NCBI RefSeq assembly: GCF_004114425.1
Contig: NZ_RDQF01000002.1
Location: 1 to 64,000 of the forward strand
Length of the DNA stretch: 64,000 nucleotides
Reading direction: 5' to 3'
From: Bradyrhizobium vignae
Lineage (GTDB): Bacteria; Pseudomonadota; Alphaproteobacteria; Rhizobiales; Xanthobacteraceae
Below the pieces are notes generated by a model. The model saw only the letters and a list, made by a program, of their open reading frames with translations. It ran no database searches and had not been told where the DNA came from. Of this stretch, positions 6,883 to 17,563 are shown piece by piece. The translations under genes were made by a program, and so were the position numbers. Position 1 is the stretch's first letter. Each line of letters opens with the position of its first letter.

Positions 6883-8187
6883 TCAACGCTCGCGGAACGC
6901 CCGGGCAACCTGGTCCAGGAGTGGCTTGGTGAAATACGACAAGACGCTGCGGTCGTAGGTCTTGGCAAAGACTTCCGCCGGCATGCCGGGCACAAGCTTG
7001 ACAGTGCCGAGCCGTGCCAGCTCCTCGGGCATTATCGAGACACGTACCGTGTAATAATTCTGACCCGTACGTTGATCCGACGTCACGTCGGCGGAGATAC
7101 GGCTGACCTTGCCCTCGATCTCCGGCGTCGTCCGCTGGTTGAATGCAGAGAATCGCAGGCTTGCCGATTGGCCGACATACAGCTGGTCGATGTCGGCCGG
7201 AGAAACCTTGGCTTCCACCATCAACAGGTCGGCTTCCGGCACGATCAGCATGACGGGATCGGCCGGGCTGACCACGCCGCCGACCGTATGGACATTGAGT
7301 TGATGAACCACGCCATCTTGCGGAGCGCGTATGTCAACCCGTCTCAGCTGATCTTCGGCCGTCACCTTGCGCTCGATGAATTCGCCAATCTTGCCGTCAA
7401 TCTCGCGCAACTCCTTCGCAACCTCGCTGCTGAGGTCTTGGTCGATCTGCAGGATCTGCAGCTCGATTTCGGTGACCTTGCCCTGAACCTGGGCCGTGGA
7501 GGCGATCGACTGCGCCAGTTCGCCCTTGAGACGCGCGGCTTCGCGTTCCAAGAGGGTAAGACGGTTTATCTGGACCAGATTCTTCTCCCAGAGGCCGCGC
7601 ACTCCGATCAGCTCGCGCTGGATCAATTCGATCTCCTCCGCCTTGGCTTGCTGCAAAGCCGCATAGCCGCGGATTTCATCCTCGAGCTGCGCGATCCGCT
7701 GGCGAAGCTGGGCTTTCTGGCCGCGACGCGCGGTGGCGCGCAACTCGAACAGCTTGCGTTCGCTGCCGATCGCCGCAACGAATTCCGCAGAAGCGTTGTC
7801 GAGCAGTTCCTGCGGGATGACCAGATTGTCGGCGCCGTCTCGCTCGCTGGCAAGACGAGCCTTGCGGGCGCGCATCTCATCCAATCCCTTGGTGTAGATG
7901 GCGAGGCCGGCACGCAGGGCGGTTTCGTCGAGCCGCACCAATGTCTCACCGGCACGAACATGGTCGCCTTCGCGAACCATCAGCTCTCCGACGATACCGC
8001 CGGTGAGATGCTGGACTTTCTTGACATTGGAATCGACGACCACCGATCCAGCAGCGGTGACCGCTCCCGACAGCTCGGTCGTGGCGGCCCAGCCGCCGAT
8101 CCCGCCGGTCAGACCCGCCGCCAGAACGACGCCGGCGAGCAGATGATGGCGCATGCTGCGATCTTCGCCATATGTCGCGGTGGTCAT
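6883..8187 (-). CDS. Type I secretion periplasmic adaptor (HlyD family)
   Basis: The 434-residue protein has one N-terminal membrane helix (about residues 14-34, LLAGVVLAAGLTGGIGG) and a split lipoyl/barrel-sandwich domain (VKKVQHLTGGIVGELMVREG and DIRAPQDGVVHQLNVHTVGG). Between them is a long coiled-coil hairpin (about residues 85-270), and a C-terminal RND-adaptor-like barrel follows (IEGKVSRISADVTSDQRTGQ). Length and order are those of PrtE/HlyD adaptors, which bridge the inner-membrane ABC exporter to a TolC-type outer-membrane channel. Its ATG overlaps the stop of the ABC gene (ATGA), so the two are one operon. No TolC homologue is visible nearby. Confidence 0.92.
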   Translation of the reverse strand: MTTATYGEDRSMRHHLLAGVVLAAGLTGGIGGWAATTELSGAVTAAGSVVVDSNVKKVQHLTGGIVGELMVREGDHVRAGETLVRLDETALRAGLAIYTKGLDEMRARKARLASERDGADNLVIPQELLDNASAEFVAAIGSERKLFELRATARRGQKAQLRQRIAQLEDEIRGYAALQQAKAEEIELIQRELIGVRGLWEKNLVQINRLTLLEREAARLKGELAQSIASTAQVQGKVTEIELQILQIDQDLSSEVAKELREIDGKIGEFIERKVTAEDQLRRVDIRAPQDGVVHQLNVHTVGGVVSPADPVMLIVPEADLLMVEAKVSPADIDQLYVGQSASLRFSAFNQRTTPEIEGKVSRISADVTSDQRTGQNYYTVRVSIMPEELARLGTVKLVPGMPAEVFAKTYDRSVLSYFTKPLLDQVARAFRER

Positions 8188-9947
8188 GTGGATGCGGCCG
8201 GTTGAGGAACGACAACCTTGAACGGAGCGCCAGGCGGCCCGGCTTCCCGCCTTGCCACCAGCGACTGCACTTCCTCCTTGGACCCGAACGCCTGCTGCCT
8301 GCCATGGGTCATCGTCATCACGAAGTCCACGGCAACCAGCGCGCTGGAGCGATGCGCGACGATGACGACAACGCCGCCTCGAGCCCGAACGGCGAGAATT
8401 GCGCGAGTCAGCGCCTCCTCGCCCTCGATGTCCAGATTGGAATTGGGCTCGTCGAGCACGACCAGGAAAGGATTTCCATACAGCGCGCGCGCGAGCGCCA
8501 CGCGCTGTCTTTGCCCCGCCGACAATAGCGAGCCCTGCTCGCCAATCTGGGTGTTGTACCCATCGGGCAGGCTGACGACGAGCTGGTGGACGCCGGCGGC
8601 TTCGGCAGCGGCAAGGATCTGCTCCATCGAAGCATCAGGTGCAAACCGTGCAATGTTCTCGGCGATGGTCCCCTCGAACAATTCGACGTCCTGAGGCAGG
8701 TATCCGATGTGATTTCCAAGTGCGTCAGGCGACCATTGCTCGAGCGATGCACCGTCGAGCCGGATAACACCGCGTGATGGCCGCCATGCGCCGACAAGGG
8801 CGCGCACCAGCGAGGATTTTCCCGAGCCACTGGCGCCGACAATGCCAAGCCCGCTGCCTGCCTTCAGGTGAAAGCTGATATCAGCAACCAGGATCTTTTC
8901 CGATCCAGGGGCGGCGACGGACAACTTGTCCACGACGAGGAATCGCGTTGGAGGCCGCAGAGGCAGTTTATCGGCGGACACCGGCAACGCCGACATGAGC
9001 CCGGTGAGGCGCTGCCAGCTTTGGGCCGCGGCGATGAAATTCTTCCAGTTGCCGATCGTGACATCCACGGGAGCAAGTGCGCGACCCGTCAGGATGGAAC
9101 TGGCAATGATGATCCCCCCGGATGCCTCCTGTCGAATGACGAGGTAGGCCCCAACCCCCAGCACGGCCGATTGCAGCATCATGCGCAGCATCCGTCCCGT
9201 CACCCCGAAGCCTCCCGAGATGTCGTTGGCGATCCTTTGCTGCCTGCGATGAGCATCGCCCAGCTTGCGCCATCGCTCCAGAAACCTGGAGGACATCGAC
9301 ATGGCAATCAGGACTTCCGCATTGCGACGACTGGCTTCCGCAAGGCGGTTGCGTGCAGCGGCATAGCTCGACGCCTTCCGGACGGATTGCCGCGACAGCC
9401 GATCGGTGACCAGCGTCAACATCACCAGCATGAGCGCGCCGCCGAGGGCTGTCGCGCCAATCAGCGGATGGAAAGCAAAGCAGATGGCGAGGTAGAATGG
9501 CAACCAGGGCAGATCGAACAGGGCAGGAAGACCAGAGCCCGACATCACCGATCGCACCGTGTCGACGTCGCGGACCGGCTGCAGTCCGTCTCCGCCACCG
9601 CGTGTGCGAAGCGGAAGGCGAACCACCAGATCGTAGATGCGGTCACTGATCCGCCAGTCGATCTGGTTCCCGATGCGAACCAGCATTCGACCGCGAACCA
9701 CTTCCAATGTGCCCTGAAAGAAGAACAGCAAGGCCGCGATGATCGTCAGGCCGGCCAGCGTAGATACGCTGCGGCCAGGCAGCACGCGATCATAGACCTC
9801 AAGCATGTAGAGGGAGCCGGTCAGGCTGAGGATATTGATCAACCCGCTGAAGGCTGCGATGCCCACCAGGGCCGTGCGGCACGATCGAAGTGCGGCGCGC
9901 AGCTCCGATCCTGCATCCGTGGAAACGCCTGCTTGCGTAGCCAACAT
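8184..9947 (-). CDS. Type I secretion ABC permease/ATPase (PrtD-like)
   Basis: The protein of about 587 residues has an N-terminal six-helix ABC transporter domain (ALVGIAAFSGLINILSLTGS onward) without a C39 peptidase domain. A nucleotide-binding domain follows, with Walker A GASGSGKSSLVRAL, signature LSAGQRQRVALARAL and Walker B FLVVLDEPNSNLD. This is the PrtD/AprD class, which exports RTX proteins through a C-terminal uncleaved signal. The start is ambiguous between TTG 9956, GTG 9950 and ATG 9947. A GGAG at about 9,960-9,963 fits any of the last two. It lies downstream of the RTX cargo gene and is coupled to the adaptor gene. Confidence 0.92.
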   Translation of the reverse strand: MLATQAGVSTDAGSELRAALRSCRTALVGIAAFSGLINILSLTGSLYMLEVYDRVLPGRSVSTLAGLTIIAALLFFFQGTLEVVRGRMLVRIGNQIDWRISDRIYDLVVRLPLRTRGGGDGLQPVRDVDTVRSVMSGSGLPALFDLPWLPFYLAICFAFHPLIGATALGGALMLVMLTLVTDRLSRQSVRKASSYAAARNRLAEASRRNAEVLIAMSMSSRFLERWRKLGDAHRRQQRIANDISGGFGVTGRMLRMMLQSAVLGVGAYLVIRQEASGGIIIASSILTGRALAPVDVTIGNWKNFIAAAQSWQRLTGLMSALPVSADKLPLRPPTRFLVVDKLSVAAPGSEKILVADISFHLKAGSGLGIVGASGSGKSSLVRALVGAWRPSRGVIRLDGASLEQWSPDALGNHIGYLPQDVELFEGTIAENIARFAPDASMEQILAAAEAAGVHQLVVSLPDGYNTQIGEQGSLLSAGQRQRVALARALYGNPFLVVLDEPNSNLDIEGEEALTRAILAVRARGGVVVIVAHRSSALVAVDFVMTMTHGRQQAFGSKEEVQSLVARREAGPPGAPFKVVVPQPAAST

Positions 9948-10133
9948 CACACGCAATGACTCCGCAGCTTACGATGTGGTGATTGTCTCGAACTGATCGC
10001 CCCTTCACCGCAGAAAGCGATGAAACGGCTTCTAACTGTCGATGACTCATGACAGACGTTTGACAGCGACAGAGGTGCCGGACTTGGAGTCCGGCACCTC
10101 CACAGAGCAATAGCCTCGTCGGGCAACTTGGCG

Positions 10134-12086
10134 TCAGACGAGATATTGGTGGATCAGTTGCAGCTGGCCGCCTTCGACGAGCTCCCCTCCCACATTGAGG
10201 TGAGACTGGGTGTCGATCAGGTAGACGTTTTCCCCGGCATTGCCGAGGATATGCGTGACGTCGATGACGCCTGATGCCTCTTCGTCCTGGGTCAGGAAGT
10301 TTGCACCTCCCGTAACGAAGCGGCTTGCGTCGTGCTGGGCAAGCTGTGTGAGCGCGTCGGTCGCAGGATCGTATTGCCACACCTTGCCGAGATGGGCGTT
10401 GTTGCCGACGTCCTCGCAAAGAATGACTTTGCCGGGAGAATCGACGGCGACGTTGTCAAGCATCTTCTGGCCTTCGCTGCCGTTGAGCAGCAGCTTGATG
10501 GTGCCGCCGAGCTCGGGGTGCGACGCGTCGGTAAAGTCCAGCGCCCACAGCTGGCTTGGCGCGTTGAACGCATTCGTCGTCACGAAGTAGAAGCGGTTGG
10601 GATTGAGGGTGTCCCATGCGCCGTCCTCCGGCCGCAGGAAGCTCGTCACACCCGCAGTTTCGCTGTCCGCGTCGATTTGCGCGCCGGTTTTGCCGCTGAC
10701 GTCGCCGAGGTCAATCATGGTGAAGGCGGACTTCTCGTCGGCACCCAGCGGGCTGGTGCTGCTCGGCGCATTGTTCGCGTAACCCTCGAAGTCGGTCACG
10801 TGAACCCCGAGCAGATGGCCGCCAGTCAGCCCGGCCTTCTCGATGGCATTTCCGGTCGACTGTTTGGTGCCGGAATAGAAGTAGACTTGGCCGTTCTGGC
10901 CGTCATCCATCATGCCGACGACGGTCTTGTCTCCCGTGTGCGCATTGGCGACCACGTTCTCGTAGGCCATGTTGCCGAGCCAGGCCAGCTCGTAGCTGTT
11001 CCCGTCCTGAGGGCCGCCGACAATATGCGCAAAGGCTCGCCCCTCGACGCCACCCTCTTCACCATTGAGATACAGCCTGCCGTCGAAGCCGAGCCCCGTC
11101 TGCGCGTTGTAGAACGCGCCCGAATCGGCAAGATCCGCGGAACAGAACCGGTTGAACGATACGGGGCTGTTGCCGGTGCTGTGGTCGACATAGTTACCGC
11201 CCTCGTACATCCAGACGTCATGGATGAGGTCCTTGCCCGACAGGACCTGCAGCGTCGTCTTGTCAATGACCCACTCCGACACGAACGCGCCGGTGCCGCC
11301 ATGAGCGCGGGCAATGCCCGCCGCCGAGGGAAGTTCATGGTTCATCAGCACGGTGAAGGTGCCATCGCCATTGTCGAACGCGCCGAGGCCGTCCGGAATG
11401 CCGGCCATCTTGTAGCCGTTCACGCTGTCGCCGGTCGTCAGCAACGACTCGGTATAAACGTGGGAATCGCTGCTGAGCAGGTAGGGTGTCTGTGAGCTCG
11501 ACGCGCCCTTCACCTCATCGGAAACAATGAACTGCTCGGCGTGAAGATCAGAAATGCGGGCATGCTCGATGATGAGCGCGTCGCCATTGCCGAGATCGAT
11601 CTGAACTTTGTGGCCGATCTGGCGCGCGGAATTGATCAGCGCCTGAAAGGACGGAATGTTGAAGTCGCGGACGTCGATGCGATCGCCGGAATCGAGATGC
11701 TGGATCGTGTCCACACCCATGCCCTTCCGAAGCAGGAACTTGTCGTTGCCCTGATCTCCGTCCAGTTGGTCTCGGCCTGCGCCGCCAAGGAGCAGATCCC
11801 GGCCGCGGCCGCCATGCAGGTCGTCATTGCCGTCGCCGCCGATCAGGACGTCATTGCCGCTTTCGCCGAACAGCGCATCGTTTCCCTTACCGCCGTCGAT
11901 CCAATCATCGCCGCGACCGCCGAAGACGGTGTCATTGCCGAGGCCGGCATCGATGGTATCATTGCCACGGAAGCCAAGAATGATGTCGCCAAGGTCCGAC
12001 CCCGCAATGATGTCGTCTCCGTTGGTTCCGAACTTGATTTTCTTGAACGGACCGATGTGGCGATCGCCGTGGTGATGGTGTGACAT
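10134..12086 (-). CDS. RTX calcium-binding protein with PhoX/DUF839-like domain
   Basis: The 650-residue protein starts with a natural His cluster (SHHHHGDRH). Residues about 20-115 contain tandem RTX nonapeptides (GNDTIDAGLGNDTVFGGRGD and others), which bind Ca2+ and fold after secretion. Residues about 200-640 resemble the PhoX/DUF839 beta-propeller group, with VLMNHELPSAAG, GRLYLNGEEGGVEGRAF, NPNRFYFVTTNAF and KVILCEDVGNN. There is no Sec signal. The hydrophobic C-terminus (GGQLQLIHQYLV) suits a type I signal. It is the natural cargo of the downstream exporter, with a 178-base gap between. AGGAAG lies 7 bases before the ATG. Enzymatic activity (phosphatase or esterase) is inferred, not shown. 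RTX repeats at the N- rather than C-terminus are unusual. Confidence 0.8.
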   Translation of the reverse strand: MSHHHHGDRHIGPFKKIKFGTNGDDIIAGSDLGDIILGFRGNDTIDAGLGNDTVFGGRGDDWIDGGKGNDALFGESGNDVLIGGDGNDDLHGGRGRDLLLGGAGRDQLDGDQGNDKFLLRKGMGVDTIQHLDSGDRIDVRDFNIPSFQALINSARQIGHKVQIDLGNGDALIIEHARISDLHAEQFIVSDEVKGASSSQTPYLLSSDSHVYTESLLTTGDSVNGYKMAGIPDGLGAFDNGDGTFTVLMNHELPSAAGIARAHGGTGAFVSEWVIDKTTLQVLSGKDLIHDVWMYEGGNYVDHSTGNSPVSFNRFCSADLADSGAFYNAQTGLGFDGRLYLNGEEGGVEGRAFAHIVGGPQDGNSYELAWLGNMAYENVVANAHTGDKTVVGMMDDGQNGQVYFYSGTKQSTGNAIEKAGLTGGHLLGVHVTDFEGYANNAPSSTSPLGADEKSAFTMIDLGDVSGKTGAQIDADSETAGVTSFLRPEDGAWDTLNPNRFYFVTTNAFNAPSQLWALDFTDASHPELGGTIKLLLNGSEGQKMLDNVAVDSPGKVILCEDVGNNAHLGKVWQYDPATDALTQLAQHDASRFVTGGANFLTQDEEASGVIDVTHILGNAGENVYLIDTQSHLNVGGELVEGGQLQLIHQYLV

Positions 12087-12213
12087 GCTTTGCTTCCTGG
12101 CTTTTGGCTTGGTACTGGCACGAACGCTCCGTTAACCAACGGCTGTGACGTTGACGCGACATCGAGATGACGAGGACGATGCCCGCGTTCGATTCGAATT
12201 GTGCCATTCCGCT

Positions 12214-13053
12214 CTAATGAGCCATCAGGACAGGCAGATCCGCATGCTCCATGATATAGCTGGTCGCCCCGCCGAAGATCATTTGCCGCAGCCGGGTGCG
12301 GGTGAAGGCTCCCTTGATCAAGAGATCGCAGCCTTCAGCTCTCGCGGCATCGAGGACCGCCTCTCCGGTCTCGCGGTTCTCCAGTTCAACCCTTCTCACC
12401 TGGGCTGCAATGTCATTGTACCGCAGTTGCTGAACGATCTGATCGGCAGACGGTCCTGCTACCCCCTGGCCGCCAATGACGGTTAGCACCGATACCCTTT
12501 CGGCCGCACGAAGCAGCGGCATGGCAAATGCGTTTGCCCGAGCCTGCTCGGTACTACCATTCCAGTGGATCATGATGTTCGTCGCGATGCTTCTTGGTGC
12601 ATTGGATGGCGTCAGGAGCACGGGCCTGCCGCTCTCAAACAGCGCGGATTCAATCGCGCGACGGTGAGGGCCCGCAGCATCGACGTCGGACCGTGCCATC
12701 ACGATCAGATCGAAAGCGCGCCCATAAGTTCCGACAAAGTCTTCGCCCTCAGGCGCGGTCTCCAGCCAGCCGAAGCATGGTCCACGCGATCCCGCAATGG
12801 CTCGAGGAATATCGTGCTTCAACATGAATGCTTCGAAAAAGTTGCGCATGTCGTTCAATTCGGCTTCGGTCTTGACTTGATACGAATCCAAAAGGATGCC
12901 GGTGGCCAATTCCGCGGCTACATATTGAGGGATGCCGAACCGGAGCGGAAAGCCCTCGATATAGGCGCCGGAACGTTGTGCGAGACCTACGACGACATCG
13001 AGCGTGGATGTCATCATCGGAATGTTTCGAAGCGGGACCAAGAGCGTCTTCAT
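12214..13053 (-). CDS. Universal stress protein, tandem UspA domains
   Basis: The 279-residue protein contains two Usp-like halves. The first begins MKTLLVPLRNIPMMTSTLDV and the second begins near NIMIHWNGSTEQARANAFAM, ending GGATSYIMEHADLPVLMAH. The final G-x-x-S-x-x-(I/V)-x-x-x-(A)-x-x-P-V-L pattern is the conserved C-terminal signature of the family. The ATP-binding G-2x-G-9x-G-(S/T) motif is degenerate (KGAFTRTRLRQMIFGGATSY). Such proteins are cytoplasmic and act in stress survival. A GGGGG ribosome site precedes ATG 13053. It lies beside a sensor kinase gene but has its own start region. Confidence 0.88.
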   Translation of the reverse strand: MKTLLVPLRNIPMMTSTLDVVVGLAQRSGAYIEGFPLRFGIPQYVAAELATGILLDSYQVKTEAELNDMRNFFEAFMLKHDIPRAIAGSRGPCFGWLETAPEGEDFVGTYGRAFDLIVMARSDVDAAGPHRRAIESALFESGRPVLLTPSNAPRSIATNIMIHWNGSTEQARANAFAMPLLRAAERVSVLTVIGGQGVAGPSADQIVQQLRYNDIAAQVRRVELENRETGEAVLDAARAEGCDLLIKGAFTRTRLRQMIFGGATSYIMEHADLPVLMAH

Positions 13054-13237
13054 TTTGAACCCCCGGTGTTTGCGGTGAACATTGACGCAAGATGCCTAGT
13101 TTCGCTTGGGACGGCGTGCCACGCGTGCCGACGATACAAACTCCGCGAGAAAACGACCGGCGCGCAGATCACGTCGGAACTGCCGGCGGAATGGTGCCTC
13201 GACATCGGGTTCATCGTCGACGACATTATTTGACCGC

Positions 13238-16200
13238 TCAACTGCTGCCTCCGGTCTGCAATGGTGCCGCCAGCGTACGTGGCAGCGTAATGATGAATTC
13301 CGTATGATCGCCAGGCTCTGTATCGACCTCGATGCTGCCGCCATGTTGCTTCACAATGACGTCGTGGCAGATTGAAAGGCCAAGCCCGGTACCTTCACCT
13401 GCGGGCTTGGTGGTGAAGAATGGATTGAATATTTTCTCCCTCACGTCGGCCGGGATGCCCGTGCCATTATCGCGAATGCGGATTTCGACGGCGCCGCCGA
13501 GGTTTGTGGTCGTCGCGCGCAGCCTTGGCTCGAAGCCGTCGCCGGCGGCGTCCTTCTGCTTGCTAGCCGCGTAGAAGCCATTTGAAATGAGGTTGAGGAA
13601 CACCCGTGTGATTTCCTGCGGATACAGCTCGATCGCCCCCGCACTGGGATCGAGATTCCTTTCGAGCTCGATGTTGAAACCCGCCTTTTCAGCGCGCGCT
13701 CCGTGATAGGCAAGGTTGAGACTTTCCTCAACGATGGCGTTGATGTCGGTCGAGCGGCGCTCGCCAGAACCCTCGCGCGAGTGCAGAAGCATATTCTTGA
13801 CGATGGAATCGGCGCGCTTTCCGTGCTGCACGATTCTCTCCAGATTGCCTTGTAGCATGCGTATCAGCGCGTCGATGTCCTGCCTTGCTGCCTCGCCGAG
13901 AGCGGCCGAGCGCAGCCCGTCGCCGAGTTCGTCAATCAGCTCGGAGGAAAGCGCAGCGAAATTGTTGACGAAATTGAGCGGGTTCTTGATCTCATGTGCA
14001 ATGCCGGCGGTGAGTTGCCCGAGCGAGGCAAGCTTCTCGGTCTGGATCAACCGATCCTGCGCGTTTCGCAATTCCTCGAGCGATCGCGACAACTCCATAG
14101 TGCGCTCGCGCAGTTCATTCAGCAGGCGTGCATTCTCGATCGCGATCACACCCTGGTGCGCGAAATTGGACACGAGCTCGATCTGCTTGTCCGTGAAGGG
14201 CTTAACTTCCTGGCGGAAGATCGCGATGGTGCCGATCAGTTCGTCTTCCTTGAGCATGGGCACGATGACGAGGGTCCTTGCGCCAGCAAGGTCGGCAAGC
14301 GCGCGAACGTCGGGGTTGCCTTCGATATAGGGCGGCTGCGTCCTGATATCGTCGATATGAACCGTCTGGTGAGTCTTCTCGACGGTGCAGAGCCCGCTCG
14401 CGGGATGCGGGCGAATGCTCTGGTGCAGCCGGGTCCCGATATAAGCTGGCGGCGCGTTGTGCAATGCGACCGTACGAAAGCCGCCTTCCTCGTAGAGATT
14501 CATGGTGCCGAAGCCGGCGCCGCAGATCCGTGTCGCATTCTCCAGCATCTTGTGGAAGACCGGAGTCAATGAGCCTGATGAAGCGCTTATGATTTCCAGC
14601 ACCTCCGAGGTTGCGGTCTGCCGCTCCAGCGATTCGTTCAACTGCTCGAACAGGCGCGCATTGCCGATGGCGATAACAGCCTGATCTGCAAAAGTCTGGA
14701 GCAGGTTGATCTGCTTCTCGCCGAATGGACGAACCTCCGTGCGACGTAGCACGATCGCTCCCATGGCCTCGCCTTCGCGCAACAGCGGCACACTCAAAAC
14801 GGTCCGAACGTTGGAGCGAAGCGCATATTCGCGTCCTGTCGGGAATTCCTCCCCTTCGGGCCCAAGCAGATCATGCACGTGAACGGTGCGGCGGTCGATA
14901 ATGGCCCGGCCGCTGGGCGATTGCGCACTGATCGATCGTCGGCTCCACACGACGGGAACTCGACCATGGTGCGCCTGGACGAGGATATCGTCGCCGTCCC
15001 TCAGAACGACGAGCGCATCGTATGCCTCGCAAAGCCCGCATGCGCTTTCCACGATCGCTTTGAGCGCCGGACCGACTTCAGTCGGCGAGGAAGCGATAAC
15101 CCTCAGGATATTGGCGCTGCCGGTCTGGTACGTCAGCGCCTCGGATAGATCCCGCGTCCTGCTTTGCAATTGTTCGAAGAGCCGTACATTCTCGATGGCG
15201 ATCACGGCCTGGTCGGCAAACGTGGCGACCAACTCGATCTGCTTTTCCGTGAAGGGCTGCACGCGCTTGCGGGCGATCACGATCGCGCCGATCGGCTCAT
15301 TCTCGCGCAGGAGGGGAACGCCGAGTGCCGTGCGCTGGCCAGCCATGGTGATGGACTCGTGCAGGCGGTATTCGGGATCTGCAGCGACGTCGAGGATTTG
15401 CACGGGACGACGCTCGAGAACGGTCCGACCTGTGACCGTGCTCCTGCCGGGGGCAACCGGGTGAGCCTGCAGAAACGCGATGTATTCCTCGGAAAACCCT
15501 ACCGCTGCTCCGGCCTGATATTCATCGCCTTCGCGGCGCATGATGAATGCCATCTCCGCTTCGCACAGCCTTGCCGCCGAATCGACCAGCGTGTTGAGTA
15601 CGGCTTGCAGATCGAAGGTCGAGCGGCTGATCACCTTCAGCACATCGGCAGTCGCGGTTTGCTGCTGGAGCGATTCGGCGAGATCGCGCGTCTTCGCTTG
15701 GACCTCATCGAACAGCCGGACGTTCTCTATGGCGATGACGGCCTGGTCGGCGAAGGTCTGCAGAAGTTGCACATGATGCGGAGCGAAGGTACCCGGCTCG
15801 GCTCGCGTTACGCTGATCATGCCGATCACCTCGCCGCCGGTCGCGAGCGGAACGAACAACATGCTGCGAAAGCCGCGGGCGCGGGCGATGAACTTGATGT
15901 CGTTTGTCAGCGCTTCGGTATCGGGGGTCGGCACCACCTTACCGGTCTGCGTCCTTGCAAAACTCTCGAAATCGGCAATCGGCCGCGGAAACATCTTCTT
16001 CAATGCTTCATCGGCGGCGGAATTCGTCGGCGTGAACGCCGCCAAGTGGGCGGAGCCGTCGATGAAGCGGAATACGGTCGTCGAAAAGCCGCCGAGCAAG
16101 GCATTGGCGCGCCTCGCGATTGCATCGAATACCGGTTTCACCTCGGATGGCGAGCCGGCAATGATCTTGAGAATGTCCGCGGTGGCGGCCTCGCGATCTT

Positions 16201-16279
16201 GTGCGGCGCGCAATTCGGCGAGGAGCCGCGCGTTCTCCTGCTGCAAATCCGCCACAACGTCCTGAGGAAGCGCGGCCAT
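13238..16279 (-). CDS. Multi-GAF sensor histidine kinase
   Basis: The protein of about 1,013 residues begins with a short coiled coil ([20 protein letters not shown]). It then carries four tandem GAF units, each introduced by a similar linker ([80 protein letters not shown]). A HisKA domain (H in [15 protein letters not shown]) and a HATPase domain (N box HNxxxN-like [17 protein letters not shown]1 RDNGTGIP, G2 [13 protein letters not shown]) follow. No membrane helix is visible, so it should sense cytoplasmic signals. No response regulator is adjacent. I chose ATG 16279. A TTG at 16321 would add 14 poorly conserved residues. Confidence 0.88.
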   Translation of the reverse strand: MAALPQDVVADLQQENARLLAELRAAQDREAATADILKIIAGSPSEVKPVFDAIARRANALLGGFSTTVFRFIDGSAHLAAFTPTNSAADEALKKMFPRPIADFESFARTQTGKVVPTPDTEALTNDIKFIARARGFRSMLFVPLATGGEVIGMISVTRAEPGTFAPHHVQLLQTFADQAVIAIENVRLFDEVQAKTRDLAESLQQQTATADVLKVISRSTFDLQAVLNTLVDSAARLCEAEMAFIMRREGDEYQAGAAVGFSEEYIAFLQAHPVAPGRSTVTGRTVLERRPVQILDVAADPEYRLHESITMAGQRTALGVPLLRENEPIGAIVIARKRVQPFTEKQIELVATFADQAVIAIENVRLFEQLQSRTRDLSEALTYQTGSANILRVIASSPTEVGPALKAIVESACGLCEAYDALVVLRDGDDILVQAHHGRVPVVWSRRSISAQSPSGRAIIDRRTVHVHDLLGPEGEEFPTGREYALRSNVRTVLSVPLLREGEAMGAIVLRRTEVRPFGEKQINLLQTFADQAVIAIGNARLFEQLNESLERQTATSEVLEIISASSGSLTPVFHKMLENATRICGAGFGTMNLYEEGGFRTVALHNAPPAYIGTRLHQSIRPHPASGLCTVEKTHQTVHIDDIRTQPPYIEGNPDVRALADLAGARTLVIVPMLKEDELIGTIAIFRQEVKPFTDKQIELVSNFAHQGVIAIENARLLNELRERTMELSRSLEELRNAQDRLIQTEKLASLGQLTAGIAHEIKNPLNFVNNFAALSSELIDELGDGLRSAALGEAARQDIDALIRMLQGNLERIVQHGKRADSIVKNMLLHSREGSGERRSTDINAIVEESLNLAYHGARAEKAGFNIELERNLDPSAGAIELYPQEITRVFLNLISNGFYAASKQKDAAGDGFEPRLRATTTNLGGAVEIRIRDNGTGIPADVREKIFNPFFTTKPAGEGTGLGLSICHDVIVKQHGGSIEVDTEPGDHTEFIITLPRTLAAPLQTGGSS

Positions 16280-16604
16280 GGTGAAAATCCACGTCGCCAG
16301 CCGGTTCGCAGCCGACGTCAAAATCCAATCAAGAAAGCATCCGGAATTATTCCACCATCAGGTGCTTCCGACCAGACCTATCGTGAGTTGATTTTCACTC
16401 GATTACGCGTCAGTTCGCCTCCGCAATGTGGCGAAGCGGCGAGTTCCGCAAATTGCCGCTGCGGGCCGACTTGTTTTGTGCCGGAGCGGAGCGCGGCGTG
16501 ATCGTCGGCCTGCTCGCTGCCGCGGTGGCCGTGAACGACGAGCAGTATCGGAAATGACGCGCGGGCGCGATACACTGCGCATAAGAGGTCAGGAGGAGCA
16601 GCGC
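16280..16604. other. Divergent intergenic region, kinase / SDR; no gene seen
   Basis: These 325 bases separate divergently transcribed genes. They must contain both promoters. I see no coding pattern, repeat or strong palindrome. The only clear element is AGGAGG at 16591-16596, the ribosome site of the SDR gene. Confidence 0.4.
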
Positions 16605-17378
16605 ATGGCGACCATATTCATCACGGGCAGCACCGACGGCCTCGGCCGGGCGGCGGCGCAATCACTCCTCGATCAAGGTCACCGCGTGGTGCTGCACGCG
16701 CGTTCGGCGGATCGTGCCGTAGCGCTTGGCCAACTCACGTCGCGTGCCGCGGGGGTGGCGGTCGGCGATCTCAGAAGTGCGGCAGAGACGAGGAGCATCG
16801 CGGATCAGGTCAACGCGATCGGGCGCATGGATGCGGTCATCCACAATGCCGGCGTCTACACGCGGCCGAGCCGTGGCGCGACGCCGGAAGGCCATGCCGA
16901 GACCTTCGCCATCAACACGCTTGCGCCGTACATGCTGACGGCCTTGATCGAGCGGCCGGGCCGATTGGTCTATCTCAGCAGCGGACTGCACCGGGACGGA
17001 GAGGGTTCGCTCGGCGATCTCGACTGGAGGAAGCGGACTTGGGATGCGGCCAAGGCCTACGCCGAGAGCAAGCTGCACGTCGTCGCTCTGGCCTTCGCGC
17101 TGGCACGACGCTGGCCCGAGGTCCTGAGCAACGCCGTCGATCCCGGATGGGTCCGCACGAAGATGGGCGGCGCGGGCGCTCCGGTCGATATCGACACCGG
17201 ACAACGAACCCAGACCTGGCTCGCGGTGAGCGAGGATTCCGCTGCCTTGGTCAGCGGACGCTACTGGCATCATCTCGCGCAGCAGCAGCCGGCCAGCGAG
17301 GCGGCCGATCGGAAATTTCAGGACCAGCTCATCGGTCAATTGAGCGAGCTGACGGGCGTCGAGCTGCCGGAGGTGTAA
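16605..17378 (+). CDS. SDR family oxidoreductase
   Basis: The 257-residue protein has the Rossmann dinucleotide motif TGSTDGLGRAAA near its N-terminus, an NAG strand (VIHNAGVYT), catalytic Ser in LVYLSSGLH and the Y-x-x-x-K motif YAESK. It is thus a short-chain dehydrogenase/reductase. The long insertion after the catalytic serine and the DPGWVRTKMGG segment resemble light-dependent-protochlorophyllide-reductase/retinol-dehydrogenase-like SDRs. The start is fixed by AGGAGG eight bases before ATG 16605. An upstream extension to 16428 has no homology-like sequence. Substrate unknown. Confidence 0.88.
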   Translation: MATIFITGSTDGLGRAAAQSLLDQGHRVVLHARSADRAVALGQLTSRAAGVAVGDLRSAAETRSIADQVNAIGRMDAVIHNAGVYTRPSRGATPEGHAETFAINTLAPYMLTALIERPGRLVYLSSGLHRDGEGSLGDLDWRKRTWDAAKAYAESKLHVVALAFALARRWPEVLSNAVDPGWVRTKMGGAGAPVDIDTGQRTQTWLAVSEDSAALVSGRYWHHLAQQQPASEAADRKFQDQLIGQLSELTGVELPEV

Positions 17379-17563
17379 CGCAGGATGTGATGAACACGAA
17401 ACGCTGCAATGACGGAGGTGCGCTCCCTCTTCCGCAGGACTATCGCAAATGAGAGCTTTTCCGTGCGGCCATCCTTCGAGACGCCCGCTTGAGGCGGACT
17501 CCAATGAGATTGCTCCCGTCGATAGCGCCTTTTGCCGCGCGATCGTCGCCTGGCCCCGCGTCC

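Noticed and set aside
6856..8205. 449-codon plus-strand frame
   Set aside because: Antisense to the HlyD adaptor gene, with a repetitive Leu/Gln/Asp shadow pattern.
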